Below are positions 1-8,228 of a stretch of 25,884 nucleotides of DNA, piece after piece. Position 1 is the stretch's first letter; every line of letters starts with the position of its first letter. Under the pieces are notes generated by a model. The model ran no database searches. It was not told the DNA's origin and worked only from the letters and a program-made list of their open reading frames with translations. The stretch lies in contig CALAEX010000251.1 of NCBI GenBank assembly GCA_937891165.1, forward strand, positions 1 through 25,884, given 5' to 3'. This DNA is from an uncultured Lachnospiraceae bacterium (GTDB taxonomy: Bacteria; Bacillota; Clostridia; Lachnospirales; Lachnospiraceae). The position numbers and the translations under genes were made by a program.

Positions 1-616
1 CACCAACGGTAATACTCAAGATATCTTTATATCCATCCACAGTAACACCCATAACCACAGAAGCAGCTCTGCTTAAAATACGCCCATCTTCACGGATTTT
101 ATAATGGATACAGTCCATAAATACAAAGGGATAAACAGGGTTTAACGGACGGGACTGCCACTCCTTTATTTCTGGAAGAAGTTTATCCGTTATCTTACTG
201 ACCATTTCTGCTGACAATTCCATACCATACAAATCCTGAAGCTGGTCATGAATGTCCCTTGTACTCATACCACGGGCATACAGGGAAATCACTTTTTCTT
301 CTATACCTGACACATTTCTTTGATATTTTGGTATCAATTTAGGTTCAAACTCCGCATTACGGTCTCTTGGTATGTCAATTGGAAACTCGCCATACTGGCT
401 TTTCAGTGTTTTAGTAGAATAACCATTCCGTTTATTATCTGAGGCAATGTCACCCTTTTGATTTTTCTCATATCCTAAAGTCGCATCCATTTCCGCTTCC
501 ATAAGTTCCTGAAGAATGTCTTTGAATCCTTCTTTGAGATAGGCATAGACATCTGCCACATTTGTAAAGTTGTTATCAGCAATAATCTGTCGAATCTGCT
601 CCTTTGCAATTGCCAT
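1..616 (-). CDS. IS256-family transposase, N-terminal part (runs off the window edge)
   Basis: The minus strand is open from an ATG at 616 to the left edge, about 205 codons. It begins MAIAKEQIRQIIADNNF and contains an LQELMEAEMDATLGYEK stretch, NKRNGYSTKTLKS, a basic IDIPRDRN segment and FVFMDCIHYKIRED. This layout is typical of IS256-family (mutator-type) DDE transposases: a helical N-terminus, a zinc-independent DNA-binding region, then the catalytic domain. The Asp in the FMDCIHYK stretch is a plausible first catalytic acidic residue; the remaining catalytic residues lie outside the window. An AAAAGGAGT ribosome site (about 623-632 on the plus strand) sits just upstream of the ATG. The gene points away from the hydrogenase operon. 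Nothing visible suggests the transposase is broken, but only the first half can be judged. Confidence 0.9.
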   Translation of the reverse strand, partial: MAIAKEQIRQIIADNNFTNVADVYAYLKEGFKDILQELMEAEMDATLGYEKNQKGDIASDNKRNGYSTKTLKSQYGEFPIDIPRDRNAEFEPKLIPKYQRNVSGIEEKVISLYARGMSTRDIHDQLQDLYGMELSAEMVSKITDKLLPEIKEWQSRPLNPVYPFVFMDCIHYKIREDGRILSRAASVVMGVTVDGYKDILSITVG

Positions 617-710
617 AAAAATACTCCTTTTTGATAAAAATTGTCATATCATAATTCTTACCAAAAAGGAGTCATTTATTTCCAAAGACACAAACTTTTT
701 TACACTACCA
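617..710 (-). mobile_element. Non-coding end of the IS256-type insertion sequence
   Basis: Between the transposase start and about 710 lies a short A/T-rich leader ending, on the minus strand, with GGTAGTGTAAAAAAGTTTGTG. This resembles the terminal inverted repeats of IS256-type elements in clostridia, in a form I recall but cannot look up. The exact outer base and the target duplication cannot be set because the other IS end is outside the window. The reading frame of a plus-strand gene remnant begins to look protein-like right after about 710, which supports a boundary there. Confidence 0.6.
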
Positions 711-784
711 TTGCAGAAGATTTAGATGAATCCGTAGAAACAATTGCTCCACTTTATTATCAATTAAAAGAATCTATTTTATAA
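710..784 (+). pseudogene. C-terminal remnant of a gene cut off by the IS insertion
   Basis: Immediately outside the IS end, the plus strand reads IAEDLDESVETIAPLYYQLKES-IL followed by TAA at 782-784. This is an acidic, helix-like protein tail. A perfect 14-bp hairpin with a T-run follows 48 bp later, as expected for the 3' end of a real gene. No start or ribosome site belongs to it. I infer that the upstream part was separated by insertion of the IS element, or lies on its far side. I do not recognise the family with confidence; the tail is weakly reminiscent of Rpn/PD-(D/E)XK-type proteins, which is memory only. Confidence 0.4.
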
Positions 785-831
785 TTTTCTTTACTATATA
801 TAGCTAATACACATAAGTCCTATCAACAAAG

Positions 832-874
832 AAAATGATAAATCTAATAAAGAGATTTATCATTTTTCTTTTTT
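832..874 (+). terminator. Intrinsic terminator behind the gene remnant
   Basis: A perfect 14-bp stem, AAAATGATAAATCT (832-845) with AGATTTATCATTTT (853-866) and a 7-nt loop, is followed by TCTTTTTT. The stem is A/T-rich but long. It ends the transcript of the disrupted plus-strand gene and insulates the hydrogenase operon from it. Confidence 0.75.
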
Positions 875-887
875 CACTAACATATGA

Positions 888-916
888 TAGATTTTATAAA
901 ATAAATATGTTATGAT
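888..916 (+). promoter_or_regulatory. Candidate promoter of the hydCBA operon
   Basis: TATGAT at 911-916 is preceded by TG one base away (908-909), giving an extended -10. The hexamer 17 bp upstream, TAGATT, is a weak -35. The start would fall near 923, leaving an A/T-rich leader of about 80 nt before hydC. Other A/T-rich -10-like sequences are present, so this is only a candidate. Confidence 0.35.
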
Positions 917-1003
917 GTCTATACTATCTAAGATAAAATTTACTTTTTTCGTTCTATTTCTTAATTTTCTTATTAAAATCTTACAATAAGAGGGAGGGTA
1001 TTT

Positions 1004-1498
1004 ATGGCTTCACAAAAACAATCCGTTTCTTTTTCTGGAACAAAAGAACAAGAAGCACAACTAAAAAAGATAATATCTGAAATAAAGTCAGAGCGTGGTT
1101 CTCTTATGCCAATTATGCAAAAAGCTCAAGAAATTTATGGCTATCTTCCAATAGAGGTTCAGACGATGATTGCAGATGAGCTACATATTCCATTAGAAAA
1201 AGTATATGGTGTATCTACGTTTTATTCTCAATTCTCTTTATTCCCAAAAGGCAAATATAAAATTTCCGTCTGTCTTGGTACAGCTTGTTATGTCAAAGGT
1301 TCTGGAGATTTATACAATGCACTGATGGAAAAGCTAGGAATTGCAGGTGGAGAATGTACTCCTGATGGGAAATTTTCTCTAGAAGCTTGCCGTTGTATTG
1401 GTGCTTGTGGTCTTGCACCTGTATTAACTATCAATGAAGATGTTTACGGAAGATTAACGGTGGATGATTTAGATGATATTTTAGCTAAATACCAATAA
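1004..1498 (+). CDS. hydC: NAD-linked [FeFe] hydrogenase, NuoE-like [2Fe-2S] subunit HydC
   Basis: This 164-residue protein is the small electron-transfer subunit of a trimeric HydABC-type hydrogenase. It is homologous to NuoE of complex I and HndA of NADP-reducing hydrogenases. It has a helical N-terminal part (about 20-75, including MPIMQKAQEIYGYLP and VYGVSTFYSQF) and a thioredoxin-like ferredoxin fold. The expected [2Fe-2S] ligands are visible: C90 and C95 in VCLGTACYVKG, then C131 and C135 in CRCIGACGLAP. An additional C129 lies next to the second pair. The length is normal for the family. The start follows an AGGGAGGG site with good spacing. It is the first gene of the operon, 20 bp before hydB, and would pass electrons between the HydB flavin and the iron-sulfur chain in the cytoplasm. 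Confidence 0.95.
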   Translation: MASQKQSVSFSGTKEQEAQLKKIISEIKSERGSLMPIMQKAQEIYGYLPIEVQTMIADELHIPLEKVYGVSTFYSQFSLFPKGKYKISVCLGTACYVKGSGDLYNALMEKLGIAGGECTPDGKFSLEACRCIGACGLAPVLTINEDVYGRLTVDDLDDILAKYQ

Positions 1499-1518
1499 TA
1501 AAAGAAGGGAGAAATTTT

Positions 1519-3411
1519 ATGAAGTCTCTGGAAGAATTAAATACTCTATATCAAAAAATGCAGAGTCAGCTTTCTATCCGTTCAGAACAAACTCTAAATA
1601 ATTGTAATACGAATGAAGCAAACTATCGTTCTCATGTATTAGTTTGTGGTGGAACCGGATGTACTTCTTCTGGTTGTAAACAAATTTTACTTACTTTACA
1701 AGAAGAATTAAAAAAACATAATTTAACAAACGAATTTGCTGTAATCCAAACGGGTTGTCATGGACTTTGTGCCCTTGGTCCTATTATGATTGTCTATCCG
1801 GAAGGCACTTTTTATTCCATGGTTAAACCGGAATATATTCCTGAAATTGTAGCAGAACATTTTGTCAAAGGAACTGTTGTTACAAAATACATTTATAAAG
1901 AAACTTTAACAAAGGAAGGCGTTAAACCATTAAAAGAAACGAATTTCTATAAAAAACAACACCGTATTGCCCTTCGCAATTGTGGTGTTATCAATCCTGA
2001 AAATATCGAAGAATATATTGGTACTGGCGGTTATAGGGCTCTTGGTAAAGTAGTGACTAGTATGACTCCAGATGATGTCATTAACACCTTATTAACAAGT
2101 GGACTTCGTGGTCGAGGTGGTGGTGGTTTCCCTACAGGAAAGAAATGGCAATTAGCTAAAAACCTCGTAAAAGGTGGACAAAAATATGTTGCTTGTAACG
2201 CAGACGAAGGTGACCCAGGTGCATTTATGGACCGTTCTATTTTAGAGGGCGACCCACATGTTGTATTAGAAGCTATGGCAATTGCGGGTTATACGATTGG
2301 TGCAAATCAAGGTTACATCTATGTACGTGCGGAATACCCAATTGCAGTTGGTCGTTTGGAAACAGCAATTAAGCAGGCCAGAGAATATGGTCTCCTTGGT
2401 AAAAATATTTTTGATTCTGACTTTGACTTTGATATTGATTTACGTCTTGGTGCAGGTGCTTTTGTCTGTGGCGAAGAAACTGCCCTAATGACTTCGATTG
2501 AAGGTAATCGTGGTGAACCTCGTCCACGTCCTCCATTCCCAGCAGAAAAAGGTCTGTTTGATAAACCTACTGTATTAAATAACGTAGAAACTTATGCCAA
2601 TATTCCTCAAATTATCTTAAATGGTGCGGAATGGTTTGCTTCTATGGGTACCGAACGTAGTAAAGGAACAAAAGTATTCGCTCTCGGTGGAAAAATTACG
2701 AATACTGGTCTTGTAGAAATTCCTATGGGTACAACGCTTCGTGAAGTAGTCGAAGATATTGGTGGCGGTATTCCAAAAGGAAAGAAATTTAAAGCAGCTC
2801 AAACAGGTGGTCCATCTGGTGGATGTATTCCTGCGAAGCATTTTGACATTCCAATCGACTACGATAACTTAATTTCGATTGGCTCTATGATGGGCTCTGG
2901 TGGTCTGATTGTTATGGACGAAGATAACTGTATGGTAGACATCGCTAAATTCTTCTTAGAGTTTACTGTAGATGAATCTTGTGGAAAATGTACCCCTTGC
3001 CGTATTGGTACAAAACGTATGTATGAAATCTTAGAGAAAATTACGAATGGGCAAGGAACATTAGAAGACATTGATAAATTAGAAGAACTCTGTTATTACA
3101 TAAAAGAAAATGCACTATGTGGGCTTGGGCAAACAGCTCCAAACCCTGTGTTATCCACACTTCGCTACTTTAGAGATGAATATATTGCACATGTAGTGGA
3201 TAAAACATGTCCTGCTGGTGTTTGTAAATCTTTACTTTCTTATACAATTAATCCTGATAAATGTCGTGGTTGTACCTTGTGTGCAAGAGTCTGTCCAAAT
3301 GGTGCAATTGTAGGAGCGCTCCGAACACCTCATGCGATTGATTCTTCCAAGTGTGTCAAATGTGGTGCATGTATAGAAAAATGTAAATTTGGTGCGATTT
3401 CTAAAAAATAA
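1519..3411 (+). CDS. hydB: NAD-linked [FeFe] hydrogenase, flavin/NADH-binding subunit HydB
   Basis: This 630-residue NuoF-like subunit binds FMN and NAD(H). Domains in order: an N-terminal thioredoxin-like [2Fe-2S] domain (about 38-115; C43, C48, C80, C84, with an extra C53); the NuoF core with the glycine-rich loop GLRGRGGGGFPTGKKW (195-210) and CNADEGDPGAFMDRS (226-240); the SLBB-like middle; the [4Fe-4S] motif SCGKCTPCR (C488, C491, C494) with C534; and a C-terminal two-cluster ferredoxin (C582/585/588/592 and C612/615/618/622). C564 and C569 with H558, between the core and the ferredoxin, could form the zinc site reported in HydB structures, but this is inferred from position only. The length matches HydB. 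In bifurcating enzymes this subunit is where NADH and ferredoxin electrons are split or merged. Ribosome site AAGGGAG; hydA follows 22 bp later. Confidence 0.95.
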   Translation: MKSLEELNTLYQKMQSQLSIRSEQTLNNCNTNEANYRSHVLVCGGTGCTSSGCKQILLTLQEELKKHNLTNEFAVIQTGCHGLCALGPIMIVYPEGTFYSMVKPEYIPEIVAEHFVKGTVVTKYIYKETLTKEGVKPLKETNFYKKQHRIALRNCGVINPENIEEYIGTGGYRALGKVVTSMTPDDVINTLLTSGLRGRGGGGFPTGKKWQLAKNLVKGGQKYVACNADEGDPGAFMDRSILEGDPHVVLEAMAIAGYTIGANQGYIYVRAEYPIAVGRLETAIKQAREYGLLGKNIFDSDFDFDIDLRLGAGAFVCGEETALMTSIEGNRGEPRPRPPFPAEKGLFDKPTVLNNVETYANIPQIILNGAEWFASMGTERSKGTKVFALGGKITNTGLVEIPMGTTLREVVEDIGGGIPKGKKFKAAQTGGPSGGCIPAKHFDIPIDYDNLISIGSMMGSGGLIVMDEDNCMVDIAKFFLEFTVDESCGKCTPCRIGTKRMYEILEKITNGQGTLEDIDKLEELCYYIKENALCGLGQTAPNPVLSTLRYFRDEYIAHVVDKTCPAGVCKSLLSYTINPDKCRGCTLCARVCPNGAIVGALRTPHAIDSSKCVKCGACIEKCKFGAISKK

Positions 3412-3433
3412 TAGATAGAAAGGGACGGTTCTT

Positions 3434-5188
3434 ATGGAAACTGTTACATTAAAAATAAATGGTATGACCGTAACTGCACCGAAAGGTGCAACCATTTTAG
3501 AAGCAGCTAGACTTGCAGGAATTGACATTCCTACCCTTTGCTTCTTAAAAGAAATCAATGAAATTGGTGCTTGCCGTATTTGTGTGGTAGAAGTAAAAGG
3601 AGCTAAAAGTTTAGTCGCCTCTTGCGTTTATCCTGTCAATGAAGGCATGGAAGTATTTACAAATACAAAAAAAGTATTAGATTCTCGCAGAAAAACACTA
3701 CAGCTCCTCCTTTCCAACCACGAACGTAAATGCTTATCTTGCGTACGAAGCGGTCATTGTGAACTTCAAACCCTTTGTTCCGACTTAGGTATTGATTTGG
3801 AAGATGCGTATGATGGAGAAAAATTGCACTATGAATTAGATATGTCTGCACCCCATATGATACGTGATAATAATAAATGTATTCTTTGCCGTCGCTGTGT
3901 TGCCGTTTGTGAAAAAGTACAAGGCGTTGGTGTCATTGGTGCAAACGAACGTGGTTTTAAAACAGAAATTTCCTCTGCCTTTGGATTAGGTTTAGGAGAT
4001 ACCAGTTGTGTTTCCTGTGGTCAATGTATTGCTGTCTGTCCAACAGGTGCTTTATATGAAAAAGATGCTACCGAAGAAGTACTTTCTGCAATTGCTAACC
4101 CAGAAAAATATGTAGTTGTACAAACAGCACCTGCGGTTCGTGCTGCCCTTGGAGAAGAATTTGGTTACCCAATGGGTACTCCTGTGCAAGGCAAGATGGT
4201 TGCTGCCCTTCGTCGTATCGGCTTTGATAAAGTATTCGATACAAACTTCGCCGCAGACCTTACGATTATGGAAGAATCCCACGAATTCCTTGAAAGAATA
4301 CAAAACGGTGGTGTATTGCCACTCATTACTTCGTGTTCTCCAGGTTGGATTAAATACTGTGAACACTATTTCCCAGAAATGACAGAACATTTGTCTTCTT
4401 GTAAATCTCCACAGCAAATGTTTGGTGCTATCGTAAAAACTTATTATGCAGAAAAAATGGGAATTAATCCAAAAAATATCGTAAGCGTTAGCATTATGCC
4501 ATGTACCGCAAAGAAATTCGAAATCGGTCGTGATAACCAAAACGGTGCAGGTGTACCTGATGTGGATATCTCTCTCACGACAAGAGAACTTGCTAGACTC
4601 ATTCGCAAAGCCTCTTTAAACTTTGAACGACTTCCAGAAGAAGAATTTGATTCTCCACTTGGCTCTGGTAGTGGTGCAGCCGTTATTTTTGGTGCTACGG
4701 GCGGTGTTATGGAAGCAGCTCTTCGTACCGCAGTATGGAAATTAACAGGGGAAAAAGACGGAACTCCTATCGAATTTAAAGAAGTTCGAGGAATCGAAGG
4801 AATCAAAGAAGCTACGTATCATGTAGCAGATATGGACGTAAAAGTAGCCGTTGCTTCTGGATTAAAAAATGCAAAAGAACTATTAACTCGTGTTAAAAAT
4901 GGCGAAGCAGACTATCATTTTATTGAAATTATGGGTTGTCCAGGCGGTTGTGTCAATGGAGGAGGTCAACCAAGAGTACCAGCCTCTGTTCGTAACTTCA
5001 CCGATATTCGTGCAGAAAGAGCAAAAGCACTTTATTCTCTAGATGAAAAAAATGCACTCCGCTTCTCTCATGAAAATACGGATGTGCAAGAACTGTATGC
5101 TTCTTATCTTGGCGAATCAGGAAGCCATAAAGCACACGAATTATTGCACACTACCTATGTAAAACGCAAAATTCATGAAATAAAATAG
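3434..5188 (+). CDS. hydA: [FeFe] hydrogenase catalytic subunit HydA
   Basis: This 584-residue catalytic subunit makes or oxidises H2 at the H-cluster. Domains: an N-terminal [2Fe-2S] ferredoxin (C36, C47, C50, C64); a His-ligated [4Fe-4S] cluster (H96, C100, C103, C109); a two-cluster ferredoxin (C149/152/155/159 and C192/195/198/202); then the H domain with L1 TSCSPGW (299-305), L2 MPCTAKK (356-361) and L3 MGCPGGCVNGGGQP (500-513, C502 and C506). This is the M3 layout, without the extra C-terminal [2Fe-2S] domain seen in some longer bifurcating enzymes. The L1 motif has Ser next to the single Cys where many well-studied hydrogenases have two adjacent Cys. Linkage to hydC and hydB points to an NAD(P)-coupled, probably ferredoxin-dependent, soluble complex. 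The HydEFG maturases are not in this window. A long palindrome begins 11 bp after the stop. Confidence 0.95.
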   Translation: METVTLKINGMTVTAPKGATILEAARLAGIDIPTLCFLKEINEIGACRICVVEVKGAKSLVASCVYPVNEGMEVFTNTKKVLDSRRKTLQLLLSNHERKCLSCVRSGHCELQTLCSDLGIDLEDAYDGEKLHYELDMSAPHMIRDNNKCILCRRCVAVCEKVQGVGVIGANERGFKTEISSAFGLGLGDTSCVSCGQCIAVCPTGALYEKDATEEVLSAIANPEKYVVVQTAPAVRAALGEEFGYPMGTPVQGKMVAALRRIGFDKVFDTNFAADLTIMEESHEFLERIQNGGVLPLITSCSPGWIKYCEHYFPEMTEHLSSCKSPQQMFGAIVKTYYAEKMGINPKNIVSVSIMPCTAKKFEIGRDNQNGAGVPDVDISLTTRELARLIRKASLNFERLPEEEFDSPLGSGSGAAVIFGATGGVMEAALRTAVWKLTGEKDGTPIEFKEVRGIEGIKEATYHVADMDVKVAVASGLKNAKELLTRVKNGEADYHFIEIMGCPGGCVNGGGQPRVPASVRNFTDIRAERAKALYSLDEKNALRFSHENTDVQELYASYLGESGSHKAHELLHTTYVKRKIHEIK

Positions 5189-5198
5189 CAATATTACA

Positions 5199-5344
5199 AA
5201 AACGTCTACTCTAGTTGAGATGTAAGTCGGACACGCTCTCGCTCGGGACGAGACGTAGCCGCACTAAGCTCGAAAAGACCTCGCTAAGTGCGAACGTCTC
5301 TTTACGGTCCTTCTTAACATCTCAACTAGAGTAAGACGTTTGCC
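5199..5344 (-). repeat. Palindromic element A, copy 1 (directly after hydA)
   Basis: Outer arms 5200-5223 and 5317-5341 are complementary over 24 bp with one bulged base. Inside them, the minus strand carries the conserved core that begins GGACCGT and ends GAGCGAGAGCGTGTCC, and ends in GGCAAACGTCTT at the outer edge. Further nested stems are GAGACGT with ACGTCTC and GCACT with AGTGC. The core is shared with copies at 6129-6272 and 18810-18951, while the outer arm sequence is different. Read as RNA from hydA it would fold into one long branched hairpin and could end or protect the hydrogenase mRNA. No T-run follows. Confidence 0.85.
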
Positions 5345-5413
5345 TAACGTACTACTTCATAAAAGTATATTGAATTGTGTGTTTGATGTATAAACATTTT
5401 GACAAATTGGAAT

Positions 5414-5974
5414 TTAATGAAATGAATATATACAATCATCTTGTCCCAAACGATAACTACATTCAACTATTTCAGCAGGTTTCATCCGCTCTATATATGT
5501 AAGTGTTCTAAATGCCATGCCGTGACCAACAAAGATGACTTTGTCATAGTTTGCATATTTATCAGCAACTCTTCGCATTCTTTTTCTGACTTCATCTAAT
5601 GTTTCCCATCTCATCTGCTGACCTTCTGGATATTCGCCTCTATATAAGTTAAATTCTCGTGTCAGCATAAATGCTTCTTCTGAAGTAGTATATTGATTGG
5701 TTTTATCTGGTTCCCATTCGTGCAAATCAACTTCAACGCATAATTTCAAACCAGTTTCTCTTGAAATTATAGACGCAGTCTGCAACGCCCTTGTATAAGG
5801 CGATGAAACAATTAATTCTGCTGACTTTAATCTATCATCAATTGCTGTCATTTCTACTTGCTTTATTCCTTTTTCTGATAATGGTGCAAAGGAACGTCCA
5901 AAACCATAAAAACCTTTTTCCAGCATTTCGCTGTAGTCTGCTTCACCATGTCGTACAAGGTATAAAGTTGCCAA
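5414..5974 (-). CDS. Histidine phosphatase superfamily protein (phosphoglycerate mutase-like)
   Basis: This is a single-domain cytoplasmic phosphatase of the RHG family, about 186 residues. The catalytic pieces are visible (numbered from the upstream GTG frame): LVRHGEAD with H12, SSPYTRALQTA with R65, LHEW with E89, and FVGHGMAFR with H154. The family removes phosphate from many small molecules through a phosphohistidine, so the substrate cannot be read from sequence. I chose the TTG start at 5974 because GAGGTGAT lies six bases upstream and the product begins MATLYLVRHGE, as in relatives; a GTG nine bases earlier (5983) overlaps that ribosome site. It is a monocistronic gene between two palindromic repeats, with no clear pathway neighbour. 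Confidence 0.85.
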   Translation of the reverse strand: MATLYLVRHGEADYSEMLEKGFYGFGRSFAPLSEKGIKQVEMTAIDDRLKSAELIVSSPYTRALQTASIISRETGLKLCVEVDLHEWEPDKTNQYTTSEEAFMLTREFNLYRGEYPEGQQMRWETLDEVRKRMRRVADKYANYDKVIFVGHGMAFRTLTYIERMKPAEIVECSYRLGQDDCIYSFH

Positions 5975-6074
5975 TAATATCACCTCACTTATTCTACAAA
6001 TTCAAGTTTTCCTATATTATTATATATTCTCTAATGGAAATACAACTCCAAAAAGGAAATACTTTTTCATAATC

Positions 6075-6128
6075 TAAACAAAAGCCTCTATGAAACAACT
6101 CTCATAGCTTAATGCTGTTCATAACTTT
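6075..6128. other. Short hairpin region next to repeat copy 2
   Basis: The interval between the phosphatase gene start and palindromic element A copy 2 has no gene. It contains a small hairpin, CTATGA with TCATAG, and A/T-rich DNA. I see no promoter that stands out. Confidence 0.3.
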
Positions 6129-6272
6129 GGCAAAAGCCTTGCACTTTATCTTAGCTTTTAAGGACCGTTTAGAAACGGCAGTCCTTGGCGAGGTTTTCCA
6201 CGAGCCTAGTACTGCTCCGTTTCGCCACGAGCGAGAGCGTGTCCAAAAAGCTAAGATAAAGTCAAGGCTTTA
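6129..6272 (+). repeat. Palindromic element A, copy 2
   Basis: The element begins GGCAAAAGCCTT and ends AAGGCTTT. Outer arms 6133-6165 and 6241-6271 pair over about 30 bp with one or two bulges. The core (about 6162-6244) carries GGACCGTTTAGAAACGG, a GGCGAGGTTTTCC middle and CGAGCGAGAGCGTGTCC. Its core is nearly the same as copy 3 (18810-18951), and its outer arm is unrelated in sequence to that of copies 1 and 3 while still self-complementary. It lies 74 bp beyond the trpB stop and is read in reverse by any transcript coming from trpB. Confidence 0.85.
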
Positions 6273-6301
6273 TTCATATATTCACATATATCAAGCGGAT
6301 A

Positions 6302-6346
6302 TTCGTAATCCGCTTCATAGCTACAATAATAGCTATTCGGTTAAAT
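6302..6346 (-). repeat. Short repeat B, copy 1, with two small hairpins
   Basis: TTCGTAATCCGCTTC (6302-6316), a hairpin ATAGCTA/TAGCTAT and CGGTTAAAT (6338-6346) recur in the same order at 19235-19297. Here the first block also pairs with AAGCGGAT just to its left, giving an 8-bp stem. On the minus strand it starts at the trpB stop codon and may help end that transcript. Confidence 0.6.
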
Positions 6347-7719
6347 TATAATTCAATTTTTGGAATTCGTGCAAATCCTGCTTGAAGTTCTTCTTCCGTT
6401 GGTGTATAATCCACCATCGTTCCATTATGGAAACGTTCATAAGCAAACATATCGAAATAGCCTGTTCCAGTCAAACCAAACACAATCGTCTTTTCTTCTC
6501 CAGTTTCTTTACATTTCATTGCTTCGTCAATTGCTATCTTAATTGCATGACTGCTTTCTGGTGCTGGTAAAATACCTTCTACTCTTGCGAATTGTTCTGC
6601 TGCTGCAAATACTTCTGTCTGATGCACGGTAACTGCTTCCATCAATCCATCTGCATATAACTGAGAAAGTGTAGAACTCATACCATGATAACGAAGTCCA
6701 CCCGCATGAGTACCTGCTGGCATAAAATTGCTACCTAATGTATACATCTTCGCTAATGGACAAACCATACCTGTATCACAATAATCATACGCAAATTTAC
6801 CTCTTGTCAAGCTTGGACAAGTCGCTGGTTCTACTGCAATAAAGCGATAGTCTTTTTCTCCACGAAGTTTTTCACCCATAAATGGTGCAATTAAACCACC
6901 AAGATTAGAACCACCACCTGCACAACCAATAATAATATCTGGAGTCACTCCATATTTATCTAAAGCAATTTTTGTTTCTAAACCAATAATAGACTGATGT
7001 AACATTACTTGATTTAACACACTACCTAATACATAACGATATCCTTCAGTTTCTGTTGCTTTTTCCACCGCTTCGGAAATTGCACAACCAAGACTTCCTC
7101 CTGTTCCCGGATGGTCTGCTAAAATCTTACGACCTACTTTTGTTTCCATGGATGGAGATGGTGTAACAGATGCTCCATAAGTACGCATTACTTCTCTACG
7201 GAATGGCTTTTGTTCATAAGAAACTTTTACCATATATACTTTACAATCTAAATCAAAGTAAGAACATGCCATAGAAAGAGCTGTTCCCCACTGACCTGCG
7301 CCTGTTTCTGTTGTCACACCTTTTAATCCTTGCTTCTTTGCATAATAAGCTTGAGCAATGGCTGAATTTAACTTATGACTTCCACTTGTATTATTACCTT
7401 CAAATTTATAATAAATCTTTGCTGGAGTCTGTAATTTTTTCTCTAAACAATAAGCACGAACTAATGGTGCTGGACGATACATCTTATAAAAATCCTGAAT
7501 TTCCTGTGGAATATCAATATATGGATTCACATCATCTAACTCTTGTTTTACTAATTCATCACAAAATACAGCACCTAATTCCTCTGCTGTCATTGGCTTT
7601 AATGTTTCTGGATTTAATAATGGTACTGGTTTATTTATCATATCTGCACGAAGATTATACCACTGCTTCGGCATCTCACTTTCTTCTAAATAAATCTTAT
7701 ATGGAATTTCTTTGCTCAT
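6346..7719 (-). CDS. trpB: TrpB2-type tryptophan synthase beta chain (PLP enzyme)
   Basis: This 457-residue PLP-dependent enzyme condenses indole with serine to give tryptophan. It belongs to the longer TrpB2 branch, recognisable by its N-terminal extension (IPYKIYLEESEMPKQWYN) and its length of about 455. The catalytic lysine is K116 in NTSGSHKLNSA. TETGAGQWG (137-145) and the phosphate loop GCAGGGSNLGG (265-275) are intact. No trpA or other trp gene is adjacent, as is common for TrpB2, which often works alone by salvaging indole. The ATG at 7719 follows AAAGGAG with eight bases of spacing; an in-frame ATG nine codons upstream lies next to the T-box terminator and has no ribosome site. Expression should be controlled by the Trp T-box leader upstream. 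Confidence 0.93.
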   Translation of the reverse strand: MSKEIPYKIYLEESEMPKQWYNLRADMINKPVPLLNPETLKPMTAEELGAVFCDELVKQELDDVNPYIDIPQEIQDFYKMYRPAPLVRAYCLEKKLQTPAKIYYKFEGNNTSGSHKLNSAIAQAYYAKKQGLKGVTTETGAGQWGTALSMACSYFDLDCKVYMVKVSYEQKPFRREVMRTYGASVTPSPSMETKVGRKILADHPGTGGSLGCAISEAVEKATETEGYRYVLGSVLNQVMLHQSIIGLETKIALDKYGVTPDIIIGCAGGGSNLGGLIAPFMGEKLRGEKDYRFIAVEPATCPSLTRGKFAYDYCDTGMVCPLAKMYTLGSNFMPAGTHAGGLRYHGMSSTLSQLYADGLMEAVTVHQTEVFAAAEQFARVEGILPAPESSHAIKIAIDEAMKCKETGEEKTIVFGLTGTGYFDMFAYERFHNGTMVDYTPTEEELQAGFARIPKIEL

Positions 7720-7745
7720 AACTATAACTCCTTTCTTTTTTTTCA

Positions 7746-7790
7746 TAAAAAAAATACCCTTATCCCAGCGAAAAACTGCGGGACAAGAGT
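7746..7790 (-). terminator. T-box regulated terminator upstream of trpB
   Basis: ACTCTTGTCCCGCAG (7776-7790) pairs with CTGGGATAAGGGT (about 7755-7768) across a TTTTTCG loop, with one bulge and G-U pairs, and is followed by a run of T on the minus strand. Its 5' part follows the T-box bases directly, as in known T-box leaders. Confidence 0.85.
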
Positions 7791-7856
7791 AACCTCCTGC
7801 GGTGCCACCCGTTTTGGTATGTGATATACCCTCTTAAGCATACACCCCAAAAAAAG

Positions 7857-7930
<74 letters not shown>

Positions 7931-8150
7931 TTTTCGGTTGATATACTGATTTTTTTAACGAAGATTTCTACTCCGGCTTCCCTACCTCTAATTGTTCAGG
8001 TTGCCCTCCAAAGCCCATTCTCTTCGATTACTCGTATAGCAGTTCCACCTATCTGCTACTCTCTGCATCGGTGCTACCGAAGATACTTACTCTTTGTCAT
8101 AGGTTTTCTATGTACTATTACTCCAATAAAGAATAATAACTACGCATTTA

Positions 8151-8179
8151 AATATACCACAAAATTCCCTTTACGTCAA
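8151..8179 (-). promoter_or_regulatory. Promoter of the T-box/tRNA-Ile/trpB transcript
   Basis: On the minus strand TTGACG (8174-8179) and TATATT (8151-8156) are separated by exactly 17 bp, close to the sigma-A consensus. The predicted start near 8144 lies just before T-box Stem I. Confidence 0.8.
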
Positions 8180-8185
8180 TCATTT

Positions 8186-8222
8186 TCCAAAAAGAAACGG
8201 GCTTTTTTTATAAAAAGCCCCT
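8186..8222 (-). terminator. Terminator of the chemoreceptor gene
   Basis: GGGCTTTTT/AAAAAGCCC (8199-8220) forms a short hairpin. On the minus strand it follows the chemoreceptor stop and is followed by GTTTCTTTTT. It also has T-rich DNA on the plus side and may work in both directions. Confidence 0.75.
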
Positions 8223-8228
8223 CTCTTT

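Noticed and set aside
2617..3071. Minus-strand open frames inside hydB
   Set aside because: They lie opposite a strongly conserved gene, have no ribosome sites and have non-protein-like composition.
5199..5344. Element A as a CRISPR repeat or tRNA-like gene
   Set aside because: There are no regularly spaced copies or spacers and no tRNA cloverleaf with T-loop wording; it is one long branched palindrome.
7311..7721. Plus-strand open frame of 136 codons opposite trpB
   Set aside because: It is antisense to a clear PLP enzyme and encodes no recognisable domain.
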